This document shows positions 17,373 to 26,414 of a stretch of 64,000 nucleotides of DNA, one piece after another. The DNA lies in assembly GCA_029882395.1 (NCBI GenBank), contig JAOUKT010000010.1, positions 1 to 64,000 on the forward strand, read 5' to 3'. The DNA comes from Gammaproteobacteria bacterium. Its GTDB lineage: Bacteria > Pseudomonadota > Gammaproteobacteria > SZUA-229. Position 1 is the stretch's first letter. Every line of letters starts with the position of its first letter. A program made the translations under genes and the position numbers. The notes under the pieces were generated by a model. It worked only from the letters and a program-made list of their open reading frames with translations. It did no database searches and was not told where the DNA came from.

Positions 17373-17954
17373 TTAACTCGCTTTTCCAGCGGCCGTCGCT
17401 TCTGGTATCTCAACCAGTTCGCCGGTTTTGCAGTCATAGATATAACCGTAAACGGGGATCTCTGCAGGTACCATGGAATTGCTTTTTATTCTGACGACGT
17501 CTTCAACGACGCTTTTTGCATTGTCGCTGATGGTTAACCAGTTAATGTATTTGCCATCTGTTGTGCCACCGCCTGCGTTACTGTCGTGCCAGCCACTGGC
17601 ATCGACAGAGGATGTTTTCAGGCTGCCGGATAATAACTCGCTCATGATATCGTTATTGAATGTTTCCATGCCGCAGTCGGTATGGTGAATCACAAACCAT
17701 TCTTTGGTGCCGAGTAATTTGTAAGAAATGACCAGCGAGCGAATGGCATCATCGCTGGCTCTGCCGCCGGCATTGCGAATAACATGCGCGTCGCCTTCTG
17801 CCAGGCCGGCATATTTTGCCGGGTCAAGGCGTGCATCCATACAGGTAAGAATGGCAAATTGCCTGCCTGGCGGCATCGGCAAATTGGCTTTGTCGCCAAA
17901 GTTCGAAGCGTATTTAGAATTTGCTGCTGTTACTTCATCAACTACTTTACTCAT
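17373..17954 (-). CDS. Beta-class carbonic anhydrase
   Basis: 193-aa cytosolic zinc enzyme that interconverts CO2 and bicarbonate. Zinc ligands and the Asp-Arg dyad are visible: C38-M-D40-A-R42, then H91-T-D-C94 in IHHTDCGM. It is close to the small plant-type/Rv1284-like group, with an insertion around residues 105-130 ([20 protein letters not shown]) between the HxxC motif and the last helices. The gene is monocistronic, with over 270 bases on the 3' side and about 390 on the 5' side. Confidence 0.92.
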   Translation of the reverse strand: MSKVVDEVTAANSKYASNFGDKANLPMPPGRQFAILTCMDARLDPAKYAGLAEGDAHVIRNAGGRASDDAIRSLVISYKLLGTKEWFVIHHTDCGMETFNNDIMSELLSGSLKTSSVDASGWHDSNAGGGTTDGKYINWLTISDNAKSVVEDVVRIKSNSMVPAEIPVYGYIYDCKTGELVEIPEATAAGKAS

Positions 17955-18341
17955 GGTTAACTCCCGCAGAAATGCCTTTGTTAAAATATTTATCTGGCAT
18001 GGTTAATGTTTTATTTAAAGTGAACCAAGTAGCCGTTGGAAATCTACTTAAATGTTCGCTTTGTCTTTTTTATTGTATAAACATTTTTATACTATCAGCT
18101 AGACAAATATGGTGCGAAGTATTTTATAGTCTTTAGCTCAGATTAATTATTGATAATATAAACAGTTATTAATAGTGTGGTGATGCAGAGCGCTTAATTT
18201 TTCTGGCTGGCGCGGTTTAAAACTGGGTATGACTGTCAATGATTTGTTGTTTCAAGAGGTAAGTTGCAGACGGCTTACGAGCCGCCTGCTTTAATAAGAA
18301 TGCGCTGGCTGTTAAAAAAGACCAGGAATAGATCAAAGGTT
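17955..18341. other. Intergenic region with one weak hairpin
   Basis: No gene seen. A hairpin with a TACG loop and arms CAGACGGCT / AGCCGCCTG at 18267-18288 lies 54 bases after the rimO stop. It has no T-run on either strand, so it may be an RNA 3'-end structure rather than a classical terminator. Confidence 0.5.
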
Positions 18342-19688
18342 TTACCAGTCATCATCCGGGTGAACTGGCTCGGCATACAAATCATGCTGGTCGGCATCGG
18401 TAATGGTCACTTCAAGAAAGTCGCCAGCCTGGAAACCATCAATAGCCGGTAAGATCACCATGCCGTCAATGTCAGGCGCATCGGCTTTTGATCTTGCCAG
18501 CACTTCTCCGGTTTCTTCATCGTAACCGTCAATGTGCACGGTTATTTTTTTACCGATTTTTTGTTGCAGTTTTGCCGCACTGATGTCGGCCTGCTTTAAC
18601 ATGAAACGTTCGAGGCGTTCTTGTTTGAGTTCTTCCGGCACCGCTCCGGCTAACGCATTGGCTTTTGCACCTTTGACGTCAGAATAGGCAAAAGCACCAA
18701 CGCGATCAAGCTGTGCTTCGTCTAAAAAGTCGAGCAGGATCTGAAAGTCTGCCTCGGTTTCACCGGGAAAGCCGGTGATAAAAGTGCTGCGTAAGGTAAT
18801 GTCGGGACAGATCTCGCGCCATTTTTCAATCCGTGTTAACACATTTTCTGTGCTGGCCGGGCGTTTCATGTTTTTTAAAACTGACTGGCTCGCATGCTGA
18901 AACGGAATGTCGAGATAGGGCAGGATAATGCCGTCGGCCATCAATGGAATGATGTGGTCAACACTCGGGTACGGGTAAACGTAATGCATGCGTACCCAGA
19001 CGCCCAGATCGCCAAGGTTTTTTGCCAGTTCCAGCATGTTGGTTTTGATCGGGCGGGTGCCGTGGAAGTCGGTTCTGTATTTCAGATCAACACCATAGGC
19101 GCTGGTGTCCTGTGATATCACCAGTAACTCACCGCAGCCAGCATTGACCAGGTTTTCGGCTTCTGTCATCACCGAGCTAATATCGCGGCTGACCAGCTTG
19201 CCGCGCAGATCAGGAATGATGCAGAAGGTGCAGCCGTGGTTACAGCCTTCAGAAATTTTCAAATAGGAATAATGTTTTGGCGTTAGTTTAACGCCGGCAG
19301 GCGGTACCAGATCGGTATAAGGGTCATGCGGTTTGGGTAAATGTTGATGCACAACCTGCATCACTTCGGCCTGGGCATGTGGCCCGGTAACGGCTAGCAC
19401 ATTCGGGTAGTTATCCAGCACCACGGTATCCTTTGCACCCAGGCAGCCGGTGACGATGACTTTGCCATTTTCGGCCAGGGCTTCACCAATCGTATCCAGT
19501 GATTCTTCTACAGCGCTATCAATAAAACCACAGGTGTTAATCACCACAAGATCAGAGTCCTGATAGCTGGAGGAGAGCTCATAGCCTTCGGCGCGTAACT
19601 GGGTGATTATGTGTTCAGAGTCTACCGTCGCTTTCGGGCAGCCAAGGCTGACAAAGCCGACTTTCGGGATCTTGGATGAATTGCTCAT
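18342..19688 (-). CDS. rimO: Ribosomal protein S12 methylthiotransferase
   Basis: 448-aa radical-SAM enzyme that adds a methylthio group to an aspartate of ribosomal protein S12. N-terminal MTTase domain cysteines C17, C53 and C82 bind one 4Fe-4S cluster. The radical-SAM motif C149-x3-C153-x2-C156 (CNHGCTFC) binds the other. [13 protein letters not shown] is typical. The last 70 residues form the TRAM domain. The sequence [15 protein letters not shown] distinguishes RimO from MiaB. Cca follows upstream on the same strand after 73 bases. Confidence 0.96.
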   Translation of the reverse strand: MSNSSKIPKVGFVSLGCPKATVDSEHIITQLRAEGYELSSSYQDSDLVVINTCGFIDSAVEESLDTIGEALAENGKVIVTGCLGAKDTVVLDNYPNVLAVTGPHAQAEVMQVVHQHLPKPHDPYTDLVPPAGVKLTPKHYSYLKISEGCNHGCTFCIIPDLRGKLVSRDISSVMTEAENLVNAGCGELLVISQDTSAYGVDLKYRTDFHGTRPIKTNMLELAKNLGDLGVWVRMHYVYPYPSVDHIIPLMADGIILPYLDIPFQHASQSVLKNMKRPASTENVLTRIEKWREICPDITLRSTFITGFPGETEADFQILLDFLDEAQLDRVGAFAYSDVKGAKANALAGAVPEELKQERLERFMLKQADISAAKLQQKIGKKITVHIDGYDEETGEVLARSKADAPDIDGMVILPAIDGFQAGDFLEVTITDADQHDLYAEPVHPDDDW

Positions 19689-19761
19689 GAGCTGTAGCTA
19701 TCGAATAGGCTAGAAAGTTAATATTTTAGCATATTCAATTTAAACTAAAGCTAAATACTGA

Positions 19762-20988
19762 CTAACGATAGGGCTGGCGGGCCTGTTTGATGCTCTCTAT
19801 CCGGCATTGCCTGATCGCATCGGCAATATCAGTACCTTTCAGGCCTTGTTGCAGAAATGGTTGGGCCGTGATTTTTTGAGCGGCGGCAAAGGCCACTCTA
19901 TATATAGTGGGCTGATCAAACGCGGCATTTTCAAAACCGGTGCGCCCACGTGAGTCAGCTTCGCACGCCAGCAGGAACTGCTCAAAGCGCTCAGGCCTGC
20001 GAAAGGCATCGAGATTTTCCAGAGTGGATAAGAAGGTGTCGTCACGTAATTCGGCGGCACGGTGATAATGCAAATGATAGCGGGCGACCACAACCGCCAG
20101 ATCGCGGAACGGATTTGGTGTTTTCAGGCGTTTACACACGGCCTTAACCAGAGGCACGCCGCGTTCTTCATGGCCTATGTGCTTCGGCCATTCGTTTTCA
20201 GGCGTAGTGCCTTTGCCAAGGTCATGTAGCAGAGCGGCAAAACGAACCGCGTTATCACTGGATAATCTGGCGGCCTGTTCTAATACCATCATGGTGTGAA
20301 TGCCGGTATCGATTTCGGGGTGGTATTCTTTTGTTTGCGGCACGCCGAATAAAACATCAACTTCTGGCAGTATTATTTTCAATGCACCGCATTCACGCAG
20401 CACCTGAAAATAACGTTGTGGTTGGTTTTCACCGATGGCGCGGTCAGTTTCCTGCCAGATACGCTCGGCAACCAGGTGCTGGATTTCACCCTGAGCGACA
20501 ATGTCTTTCATCAGGCTCATGGTTTCTTCGGCTATGCGGAAACCCAGGTGGTGATAACGCGCCATGTATCGCGCCACGCGCAATACTCTTAACGGGTCTT
20601 CGGTGAACGCCTCGGAAACGTGCCGGAAAACCCTGTTTTCAAGATCGGTGCGGCCATTGAACGGGTCGATGAGTTCGCCGTTTTCATCTTCAGCCATGGC
20701 GTTAATGGTGAGGTCACGCCGCAGCAGGTCTTGCTCAAGCGTAACCTCTGGCGAAGCGGAAACGCTGAAGCCTTTATAACCATGTGCACTTTTACGTTCG
20801 GTTCGGGCCAGTGCGTATTCTTCATGAGTGTCTGGGTGCAGGAAAACCGGAAAGTCATTACCGACCAGTTTATAACCGGCCGCTTCCATCTCTTCGACGG
20901 TGGCGCCCACCACAACCCAGTCACGGTCATTGGCGGGGTAATTAAGTAATTTGTCACGAACGGCGCCACCGACCAGATAAGATTTCAT
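19762..20988 (-). CDS. cca: Multifunctional CCA tRNA nucleotidyltransferase
   Basis: 408 aa. It adds and repairs the CCA end of tRNA without a template. MKSYLVGGAVRDKLL with NDRDWVVVG gives the nucleotidyltransferase G-G and D-x-D motifs. DLLRRDLTINAMA, EDPLRVLRVARYMAR and the HD-domain motif HDLGKG (phosphatase/phosphodiesterase part, around residue 255) follow. Length and HD domain match the E. coli-type bacterial enzyme. Upstream is a 405-base region with a dispersed-repeat-like hairpin. Confidence 0.96.
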   Translation of the reverse strand: MKSYLVGGAVRDKLLNYPANDRDWVVVGATVEEMEAAGYKLVGNDFPVFLHPDTHEEYALARTERKSAHGYKGFSVSASPEVTLEQDLLRRDLTINAMAEDENGELIDPFNGRTDLENRVFRHVSEAFTEDPLRVLRVARYMARYHHLGFRIAEETMSLMKDIVAQGEIQHLVAERIWQETDRAIGENQPQRYFQVLRECGALKIILPEVDVLFGVPQTKEYHPEIDTGIHTMMVLEQAARLSSDNAVRFAALLHDLGKGTTPENEWPKHIGHEERGVPLVKAVCKRLKTPNPFRDLAVVVARYHLHYHRAAELRDDTFLSTLENLDAFRRPERFEQFLLACEADSRGRTGFENAAFDQPTIYRVAFAAAQKITAQPFLQQGLKGTDIADAIRQCRIESIKQARQPYR

Positions 20989-21393
20989 TAAATACTGTTT
21001 CCGACGTTAAAGGAGTTGGCTAATATGTTATCAGGAAGCGACAGCAATTGGTAAGAGTCACTGCTTTTTCATCTGGAAGTATTTAGACTGCAATATTTTA
21101 GAGCGATCTTTACGTTTATCATTGTTCTGAATCAGCCCTTTTCGCTTTGGCAGAAACTAGGGCCGAGCGGACATAAAATAAAAAAAGCATCACACAAAGG
21201 TCACAGAGAAAAGCCTGTTATATAAAGGCTTGTCTCTGTGGTGAAGAATATTGTGATGTTAACAGCTATTGCAGAATTTTTGAGACTTTCAATCTGTTTA
21301 AGAAAACACAGTATTTGTTTTAAATATTTGAGTTATGCTGTCATAAAAGGCGTGGTGATTGCCGCAATAATGTTAGCGGGAATCTACTGTTTA
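20989..21393. other. Intergenic region with a repeat-like hairpin
   Basis: No gene recognised. A small plus-strand ORF beginning at 21238 runs into the coding region of the opposite-strand gene and has no ribosome site. The hairpin at 21189-21257 is described separately. Confidence 0.6.
21189..21257. repeat. Dispersed-repeat-like inverted repeat
   Basis: Arms CACAGAGAAAAGCCT (21202-21216) and AGGCTTGTCTCTGTG (21226-21240) pair with a single mismatch around a nine-base loop. An outer pair ATCACA / TGTGAT (21189-21194 and 21252-21257) frames it. The flanking TCTCTGTGGTGAA resembles short 'cacagagaa / ttctctgtg' repeats seen between genes of many proteobacteria (recall, not a search). Confidence 0.65.
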
Positions 21394-22038
21394 TTAATCA
21401 AGCGGAATATTGAGGCGCTTTTTGTCGTAATCACGACTGCCAAAACATGCGAGGTATTCTTTTGTGCTCATAATGCCTTTTTTATCTTCCAGCGCTGCGG
21501 ATAACTCGCCATAATCATCATCAATGTCAATATTGACTTTTTTGCCGTTGAGCTGACCGCGACAGACTTCATAAATACGTTCATGCGATGCATCGAATAC
21601 CCTGAAGCCGTGCAGGCCCAGATTGTAATAATGCAGCGTGATCAGTGTCTGAATGGGCGCATTGCGATGGGTTGTCAGATAGCTGCCAGAGAAGTCCTGT
21701 ATCACCCGGTCTTTATTGTCATATAAAAAAACCTCGATTGAATGAATGGCATCAGGATTTTTTGTTTCCATCTGTACGATGCTGGTGACGGTGTTGTTGT
21801 CGTTATTGGTGTATTTGGTTTCCTGATAAAAGGCCGGTAGATTACTGTAGCCGCCAGTGCGTTTTGTTTCGGTATGCGGTGACCTGGCCCTTAACTGATG
21901 AGTCAGTGTTAGCAGGTCATTAACAAACTGGTTCCATTTATTGACCATCTTGTCATTGGATTGCATGTCAGCCATCGCTGTTTGCGAGTTTAAGGCAAGT
22001 AAAATAAAGATGGGCAGTGCTTTTAAAATGAACGTCAT
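21394..22038 (-). CDS. Secreted protein of unknown function (paralogue of 3614-4246)
   Basis: 214 aa with a signal peptide (MTFILKALPIFILLALNSQTAMA). It shares with the protein at 3614-4246 the ordered blocks WNQFVN, GGYSNLPAFYQETKY, IHSIEVFLYDN, SGSYLTTHRNAPIQTLITLHYY, GFRVFDAS and IYEVCRG. The C-termini also match in KGI...Y-x-x-C-F. By eye identity is clearly above one third, so a common family is certain; the role is unknown. This copy has no TPR neighbour and lies between cca and the aminotransferase. Confidence 0.8.
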   Translation of the reverse strand: MTFILKALPIFILLALNSQTAMADMQSNDKMVNKWNQFVNDLLTLTHQLRARSPHTETKRTGGYSNLPAFYQETKYTNNDNNTVTSIVQMETKNPDAIHSIEVFLYDNKDRVIQDFSGSYLTTHRNAPIQTLITLHYYNLGLHGFRVFDASHERIYEVCRGQLNGKKVNIDIDDDYGELSAALEDKKGIMSTKEYLACFGSRDYDKKRLNIPLD

Positions 22039-22156
22039 TGTGGGTAGCCTGTTTTTATATTGTGTCTTATTGACCAGTATAGAGGCTTAAAAGTTCAGAG
22101 CAAGACGGGAAAACCCTGACACTGTTGTCAATTTGAAACGGTGTCAGGTTTGAGCT

Positions 22157-23332
22157 TTATTTCATTTTGGCCTGTGCCGCAGGGATTGCGGCGCCACTGT
22201 TTATTTTTGCGCCCATCTCGGTAAGCACGGCATCCAGTGCACCCAGACATAACAGAATGTTTTCAGCACGACTGCTATAGCCCATCAGTCCAATTCGCCA
22301 TACCTTACCGGCTAATGCACCAAGGCCAGCACCAATTTCAAGGTTGAACTGGTTTAACAGCGTAGAGCGTACCGCGGCTTCATCCACGCCCTCTGGAATA
22401 GTGACGGCATTTAACTGCGGTAAACGTGAGTTTTCATCAACGATGAATTGAAGTCCCATGGCCTCAATGCCCGCCCGTAATGCCAGGTGATTGTTGTGGT
22501 GACGTTGCCATGAATTTTCAAGACCTTCTTCTTGCAACATAACCAGTGACTCGTGCAAAGCGTATAACGCATTAACCGGTGCTGTGTGGTGGTAAGCGCG
22601 TTTGCCTTCACCACCCCAGTAACCCATCACAAGGTTAAGGTCGAGGAACCAGCTCTGGACTCTGGTTTTGCGGTTTTTGACAACTTCGACAGCGCGGTCA
22701 TTGAGGCTAACTGGTGAAATGCCCGGTACACAGGATAAACACTTCTGAGTGCCCGAGTAGATCGCATCAATACCCCAGTCGTCAACGCGTAATTCAGAAC
22801 CGCCGAGCGAGGTAACGGCATCAACAATTGTTAACGCGCCGTGCTGATGAGCCAGGTCACAAATGGCTTTGGCATCTGAAGCCGCACCGGTTGAGGTTTC
22901 GGCGTGGACAAAACAGACCGCTTTGACACCTGGATTGGCTTTTAATGCCGCTTCTACTTTCGCGACATCAACCGCTTTGCCCCAGTCATCTTCAACCATG
23001 ATGGCAGTCGCGCCAATGCGCTCAACATTTTCTTTCATACGCCCGCCAAAAACACCGTTCTGGCATACGATGACATTGTCGCCGGCTTCAATCAGGTTTA
23101 CAAAGCAAGTTTCCATGCCCGCAGAACCGGGTGCTGATACGGCGATGGTGAGTTCGTTTTTTGTCTGGAATGCATATTGCAGCATTGTTTTAACGTCATC
23201 CATCATGCTGACAAATTCAGGATCAAGGTGACCGATAGTGGGTCTGCCCAGTGCAGATAAAATGCGTGGGTGAACATCAGAAGGACCGGGTCCCATTAAT
23301 GTGCGTGGCGTAGGGTTAAATGAAGATGTCAT
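22157..23332 (-). CDS. Serine-pyruvate / alanine-glyoxylate aminotransferase
   Basis: About 391 aa from the ATG at 23332 (TGGAA ahead; a longer frame to 23395 adds an unlikely hydrophobic tail). A class V aminotransferase of the AGT/SgaA group. LMGPGPSDVHPRIL at the N-terminus, SAPGSAGMETCFVNL, FVHAETSTGA, DAVTSLGG and the PLP lysine in YSGTQKCLSC are visible. Likely reaction: glyoxylate plus serine or alanine to glycine. GlcDEF (31821-35591) would supply glyoxylate, though it is in another operon. Confidence 0.9.
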   Translation of the reverse strand: MTSSFNPTPRTLMGPGPSDVHPRILSALGRPTIGHLDPEFVSMMDDVKTMLQYAFQTKNELTIAVSAPGSAGMETCFVNLIEAGDNVIVCQNGVFGGRMKENVERIGATAIMVEDDWGKAVDVAKVEAALKANPGVKAVCFVHAETSTGAASDAKAICDLAHQHGALTIVDAVTSLGGSELRVDDWGIDAIYSGTQKCLSCVPGISPVSLNDRAVEVVKNRKTRVQSWFLDLNLVMGYWGGEGKRAYHHTAPVNALYALHESLVMLQEEGLENSWQRHHNNHLALRAGIEAMGLQFIVDENSRLPQLNAVTIPEGVDEAAVRSTLLNQFNLEIGAGLGALAGKVWRIGLMGYSSRAENILLCLGALDAVLTEMGAKINSGAAIPAAQAKMK

Positions 23333-23684
23333 AAATATTCCAGAAGATAATAATAGTACTGGCTGCGAAGTATACCTAGAGTTGGCTAAAAGCATAACCT
23401 ATAAATTAAACGGTTATTATTGGCACCTGAATGATGCATTTGCCTGAAAATTAGGGGTAAGGCTTGCCGGTTACTTTTTGCCCTGATAAAAAAATCTTAT
23501 ATGCGATTTAGCAAATATTATCATTTGATTATATTGCTAAGTTTGTGCATAGGCTGCGCTTGAGGCGTATAAATTAAATATTCATAATTATGAATTATGT
23601 ATTATATAAGCTGATTTTATGGTTTTTCATTAAAAATAAAATACGTCTTGCACTGATTTTGCCGATGCATAAGCTTGTTGTGGG
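23333..23684. other. AT-rich intergenic region upstream of the symporter operon
   Basis: No coding sequence recognised in this divergent region. It is strongly AT-rich between 23490 and 23640, which would suit a regulated promoter. I could not settle on a -35/-10 pair. Confidence 0.5.
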
Positions 23685-23712
23685 TATTTGCACTATATAT
23701 GTACTGCAAATA
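23685..23712. promoter_or_regulatory. Perfect inverted repeat ahead of the DUF4212-symporter operon
   Basis: TATTTGCA (23685-23692) and TGCAAATA (23705-23712) are separated by a 12-base AT-rich spacer. The repeat ends 25 bases before the DUF4212 ATG. It is either an operator or a leader hairpin just ahead of the ribosome site GAGGGGG. Confidence 0.6.
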
Positions 23713-23737
23713 CAGAAATTTAACCTGAGGGGGAATA

Positions 23738-23995
23738 ATGACTTCTGATAAAGCAAAAGATTATTGGAGTAGAAATCTGCGTCTGGTACTGGGATGTCTG
23801 GTGGTATGGTTTGCTGTTTCATTTTTATTTGGAATACTGTTAGTCGATGTATTAAACACCGTTCAAATTGGTGGTTATAAACTTGGCTTCTGGTTCGCAC
23901 AACAAGGTTCGATTTACACCTTTGTTGCACTGGTTTTCTTTTACGCGTCGAAGATGAATAAGCTCGATCGTGAATTTGACGTCCACGAAGGCTAA
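23738..23995 (+). CDS. DUF4212 small subunit of a sodium/solute symporter
   Basis: 85-aa membrane protein with two hydrophobic segments (about 19-40 and 53-72) and the family pattern YWSRNLRLVLGCLVVWFAVSF followed by FWFAQQGSIYTFVALVFFYA. DUF4212 proteins are encoded just before VC2705-type symporters and are taken to be their small subunit. A very strong ribosome site, GAGGGGG, precedes the ATG. The downstream Shine-Dalgarno overlaps this gene's stop codon. Confidence 0.92.
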   Translation: MTSDKAKDYWSRNLRLVLGCLVVWFAVSFLFGILLVDVLNTVQIGGYKLGFWFAQQGSIYTFVALVFFYASKMNKLDREFDVHEG

Positions 23996-24006
23996 GGGGT
24001 TTATTG

Positions 24007-25788
24007 ATGGAATTACAAACATTAACTTATATTGTCGTTGGTTTATCCTTCGCTTTATATATGGTCATTGCTGTTTGGGCTCGTGCCTCAACAACCAGTG
24101 AGTTTTATGTGGCTGGTAAGGGTATTCACCCGGTAGCAAATGGTATGGCAACAGCCGCTGACTGGATGTCTGCTGCATCATTTATCTCGATGGCAGGTTT
24201 GATCGCTTTCAAAGGTTATGACGCTTCAGTCTATCTGATGGGCTGGACCGGCGGCTATGTACTGCTGGCAATGTTACTGGCTCCTTACTTACGTAAGTAT
24301 GGCAAGTTCACGGTACCTGAATTTATTGGCGATCGCTTTTATTCAAGAACGGCACGTATCGTCGCGGTTGTTTGTTTAATCGTGGCTTCACTGACGTATG
24401 TTATCGGTCAGATGAAAGGTATCGGTGTGGCCTTTTCTCGTTTCTTAGAAGTGCCTTTTGAAGCGGGTCTGTTTGCCGGTATGGCGATTGTATTCTTCTA
24501 CGCTGTGTTAGGTGGAATGAAAGGTGTTACTTACACGCAGATCGCTCAGTACGTCGTACTGATCTTTGCATACACGGTTCCTGCAGTCTTTATTTCACTG
24601 CAATTAACCGGTAACCCAATTCCGCAGTTAGGCCTGGGTAGTACCATGGCTGATGGTAGCGGTGTTTATCTGCTGGATAAACTCGACCTGGTACTGGGGG
24701 ATCTCGGCTTCGCCGCTTATACAGAACAGAAAGGTGGCACGCTCAATATGATCCTGCTGACGCTGTCTCTGATGATTGGTACAGCGGGTCTACCACACGT
24801 TATTATGCGATTCTTCACGGTACCTAAGGTACGTGATGCGCGTTCATCGGCTGGCTGGGCATTAGTCTTCATCGCGTTGTTATACACTACAGCACCTGCT
24901 GTTGGTGCAATGGCTCGTTTGAACCTGATGAACACCATTCAGACTGGTCCGGTAGCGGCGGCAGATGCAAATCTGGCCTATGCTGACAAACCTCAGTGGT
25001 TTACTAACTGGGAAAAAACCGGTCTGTTGAAATATGAAGACAAGAATGGCGATGGCAAAATCCAGTACTACAATGACAAGAGTGAGTCATTTGCAGAAAC
25101 GGCTGAAAAAGCTGGCTGGAAAGGCAACGAGATGGTTAAAGTTGACCGTGACATCATGGTACTGGCTAATCCTGAAATTGCCAAATTACCAAACTGGGTC
25201 ATTGCTTTGGTAGCAGCCGGTGGTATCGCTGCTGCATTATCAACTGCAGCGGGTCTGTTACTGGCAATTGCATCATCTATCTCTCACGATCTGTTGAAAG
25301 GGACATTCAAACCTGAAATCAGTGAAAAGCAAGAGCTGATGTACAGTCGTATTGCTATGGCAGGGGCGGTATTGGTGGCCGGTTACTTTGGGCTTAATCC
25401 GCCCGGATTCGCCGCGCAAGTGGTCGCATTGGCATTTGGTCTGGCGGCATCATCGCTATTCCCTGCGCTGATGATGGGTATCTTTGTTAAGCGCATTAAT
25501 AACAAAGGTGCTGTCGCGGGTATGTTAGCCGGTCTGGGTTCAACTCTGATCTACATCTTCCTGTACAAGGGTATCTTGTTTATCCCGGGTACAGCGATGT
25601 TAGCTGACAACCCAAGCGGCTGGATAATGGGTATTTCTCCTGGTGCCTTCGGTGCGGTAGGTGCGCTGATTAACTTTGCAGTGGCATATGCTGTTTCAAA
25701 TGCAACAGAAGAACCACCAGAGCACATCCAGCACATGGTTGAGGACATTCGTGTTCCAGCGGGTGCCGGTGGTGCATCAGATCATTAA
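24007..25788 (+). CDS. Sodium:solute symporter, VC2705/acetate-symporter type
   Basis: About 593 aa, at least 12 membrane segments, SSS family, likely for acetate or a similar short-chain acid. ATG at 24007 with AAGGGG seven bases ahead (the frame also has a TTG at 24004). LTYIVVGLSFALYMVIAVWARA, ADWMSAASFISMAGLIA and GLPHVIMRFFTVP are typical. A hydrophilic insert at about residues 315-385 carries an EF-hand-like loop (D345-K-N-G-D-G-K-I). Frequent GGT and CGT codons suggest strong expression. A terminator follows at 25837. Confidence 0.9.
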   Translation: MELQTLTYIVVGLSFALYMVIAVWARASTTSEFYVAGKGIHPVANGMATAADWMSAASFISMAGLIAFKGYDASVYLMGWTGGYVLLAMLLAPYLRKYGKFTVPEFIGDRFYSRTARIVAVVCLIVASLTYVIGQMKGIGVAFSRFLEVPFEAGLFAGMAIVFFYAVLGGMKGVTYTQIAQYVVLIFAYTVPAVFISLQLTGNPIPQLGLGSTMADGSGVYLLDKLDLVLGDLGFAAYTEQKGGTLNMILLTLSLMIGTAGLPHVIMRFFTVPKVRDARSSAGWALVFIALLYTTAPAVGAMARLNLMNTIQTGPVAAADANLAYADKPQWFTNWEKTGLLKYEDKNGDGKIQYYNDKSESFAETAEKAGWKGNEMVKVDRDIMVLANPEIAKLPNWVIALVAAGGIAAALSTAAGLLLAIASSISHDLLKGTFKPEISEKQELMYSRIAMAGAVLVAGYFGLNPPGFAAQVVALAFGLAASSLFPALMMGIFVKRINNKGAVAGMLAGLGSTLIYIFLYKGILFIPGTAMLADNPSGWIMGISPGAFGAVGALINFAVAYAVSNATEEPPEHIQHMVEDIRVPAGAGGASDH

Positions 25789-25836
25789 TGCCAGGATAGT
25801 AATCATCCGGTATTAATTACCTGAAAATGGTAAATT

Positions 25837-25868
25837 ACAAAGGCTCCTTTATGGGGCCTTTGTTTTCT
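25837..25868 (+). terminator. Rho-independent terminator after the symporter gene
   Basis: Stem ACAAAGGC / GCCTTTGT (25837-25844 and 25856-25863), extended by TCC/GGG-type pairs around a TTTAT loop and followed by TTTTC. It closes the DUF4212-symporter operon. Confidence 0.85.
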
Positions 25869-25959
25869 GTAAGATATATAGAGTCGCTCGATTAAATGCT
25901 AAAGCAAACAGGGCCATTTAATCGAGACACTTTAAATTTAAAAGAAGAAAGTTAAAGCT

Positions 25960-26400
25960 ATGAACAGAGATAAAAAATTAGCCATCTTAATGGCTCCCTT
26001 TTTAGCGATCGCCGGCTACATTGTCGCCGGCTATTTATCCGACAGCCCGGAGCCGCCAATGAGGGCACTGGTGATGGAGGGCGACTGCCGTATAGTGGAA
26101 GCTGACTGTGTCTTGCATAGCCCGGGCTTAAGCCTGACGCTGAGCGCGGAGCAGACATTAGAAGCCGGGCAGGCGGTGAATATTAAAATGATCAGCTCTT
26201 CAAAACTGGATGATGCGCTAATTTCATTTGCCGGCAAAAAACAGCAAAGCCGGCCGCATCGTTTGAATGAGAAAGCAGAAAATCACTGGCAGGAAAGCGT
26301 CTTTATTGAAAATAATGTTGATGCAAAACAAGCTTATCTAAGGCTTATTGTTGGCTGGCAGGGTAATGTTTATTTTGCAGAAGAAAAAATCAAACAATAA
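25960..26400 (+). CDS. Membrane-anchored conserved hypothetical protein
   Basis: 146 aa: one N-terminal membrane anchor (about residues 8-27, LAILMAPFLAIAGYIVAGYL) and a periplasmic domain of about 115 residues. The domain contains the pair GDCRIVEADCVLHSPG, whose two cysteines may form a disulfide. No family I can name. Fifteen bases before the DUF294 gene and 170 after the symporter, it sits inside a cluster otherwise tied to acetate uptake, so a linked role is possible but unproven. Confidence 0.75.
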   Translation: MNRDKKLAILMAPFLAIAGYIVAGYLSDSPEPPMRALVMEGDCRIVEADCVLHSPGLSLTLSAEQTLEAGQAVNIKMISSSKLDDALISFAGKKQQSRPHRLNEKAENHWQESVFIENNVDAKQAYLRLIVGWQGNVYFAEEKIKQ

Positions 26401-26414
26401 AAAACCGGTATAAA

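Noticed and set aside
21238-21504. Plus-strand ORF of 88 codons with hydrophobic residues
   Set aside because: It overlaps the 3' coding part of the secreted protein gene and starts inside the repeat hairpin; its hydrophobicity is probably accidental.
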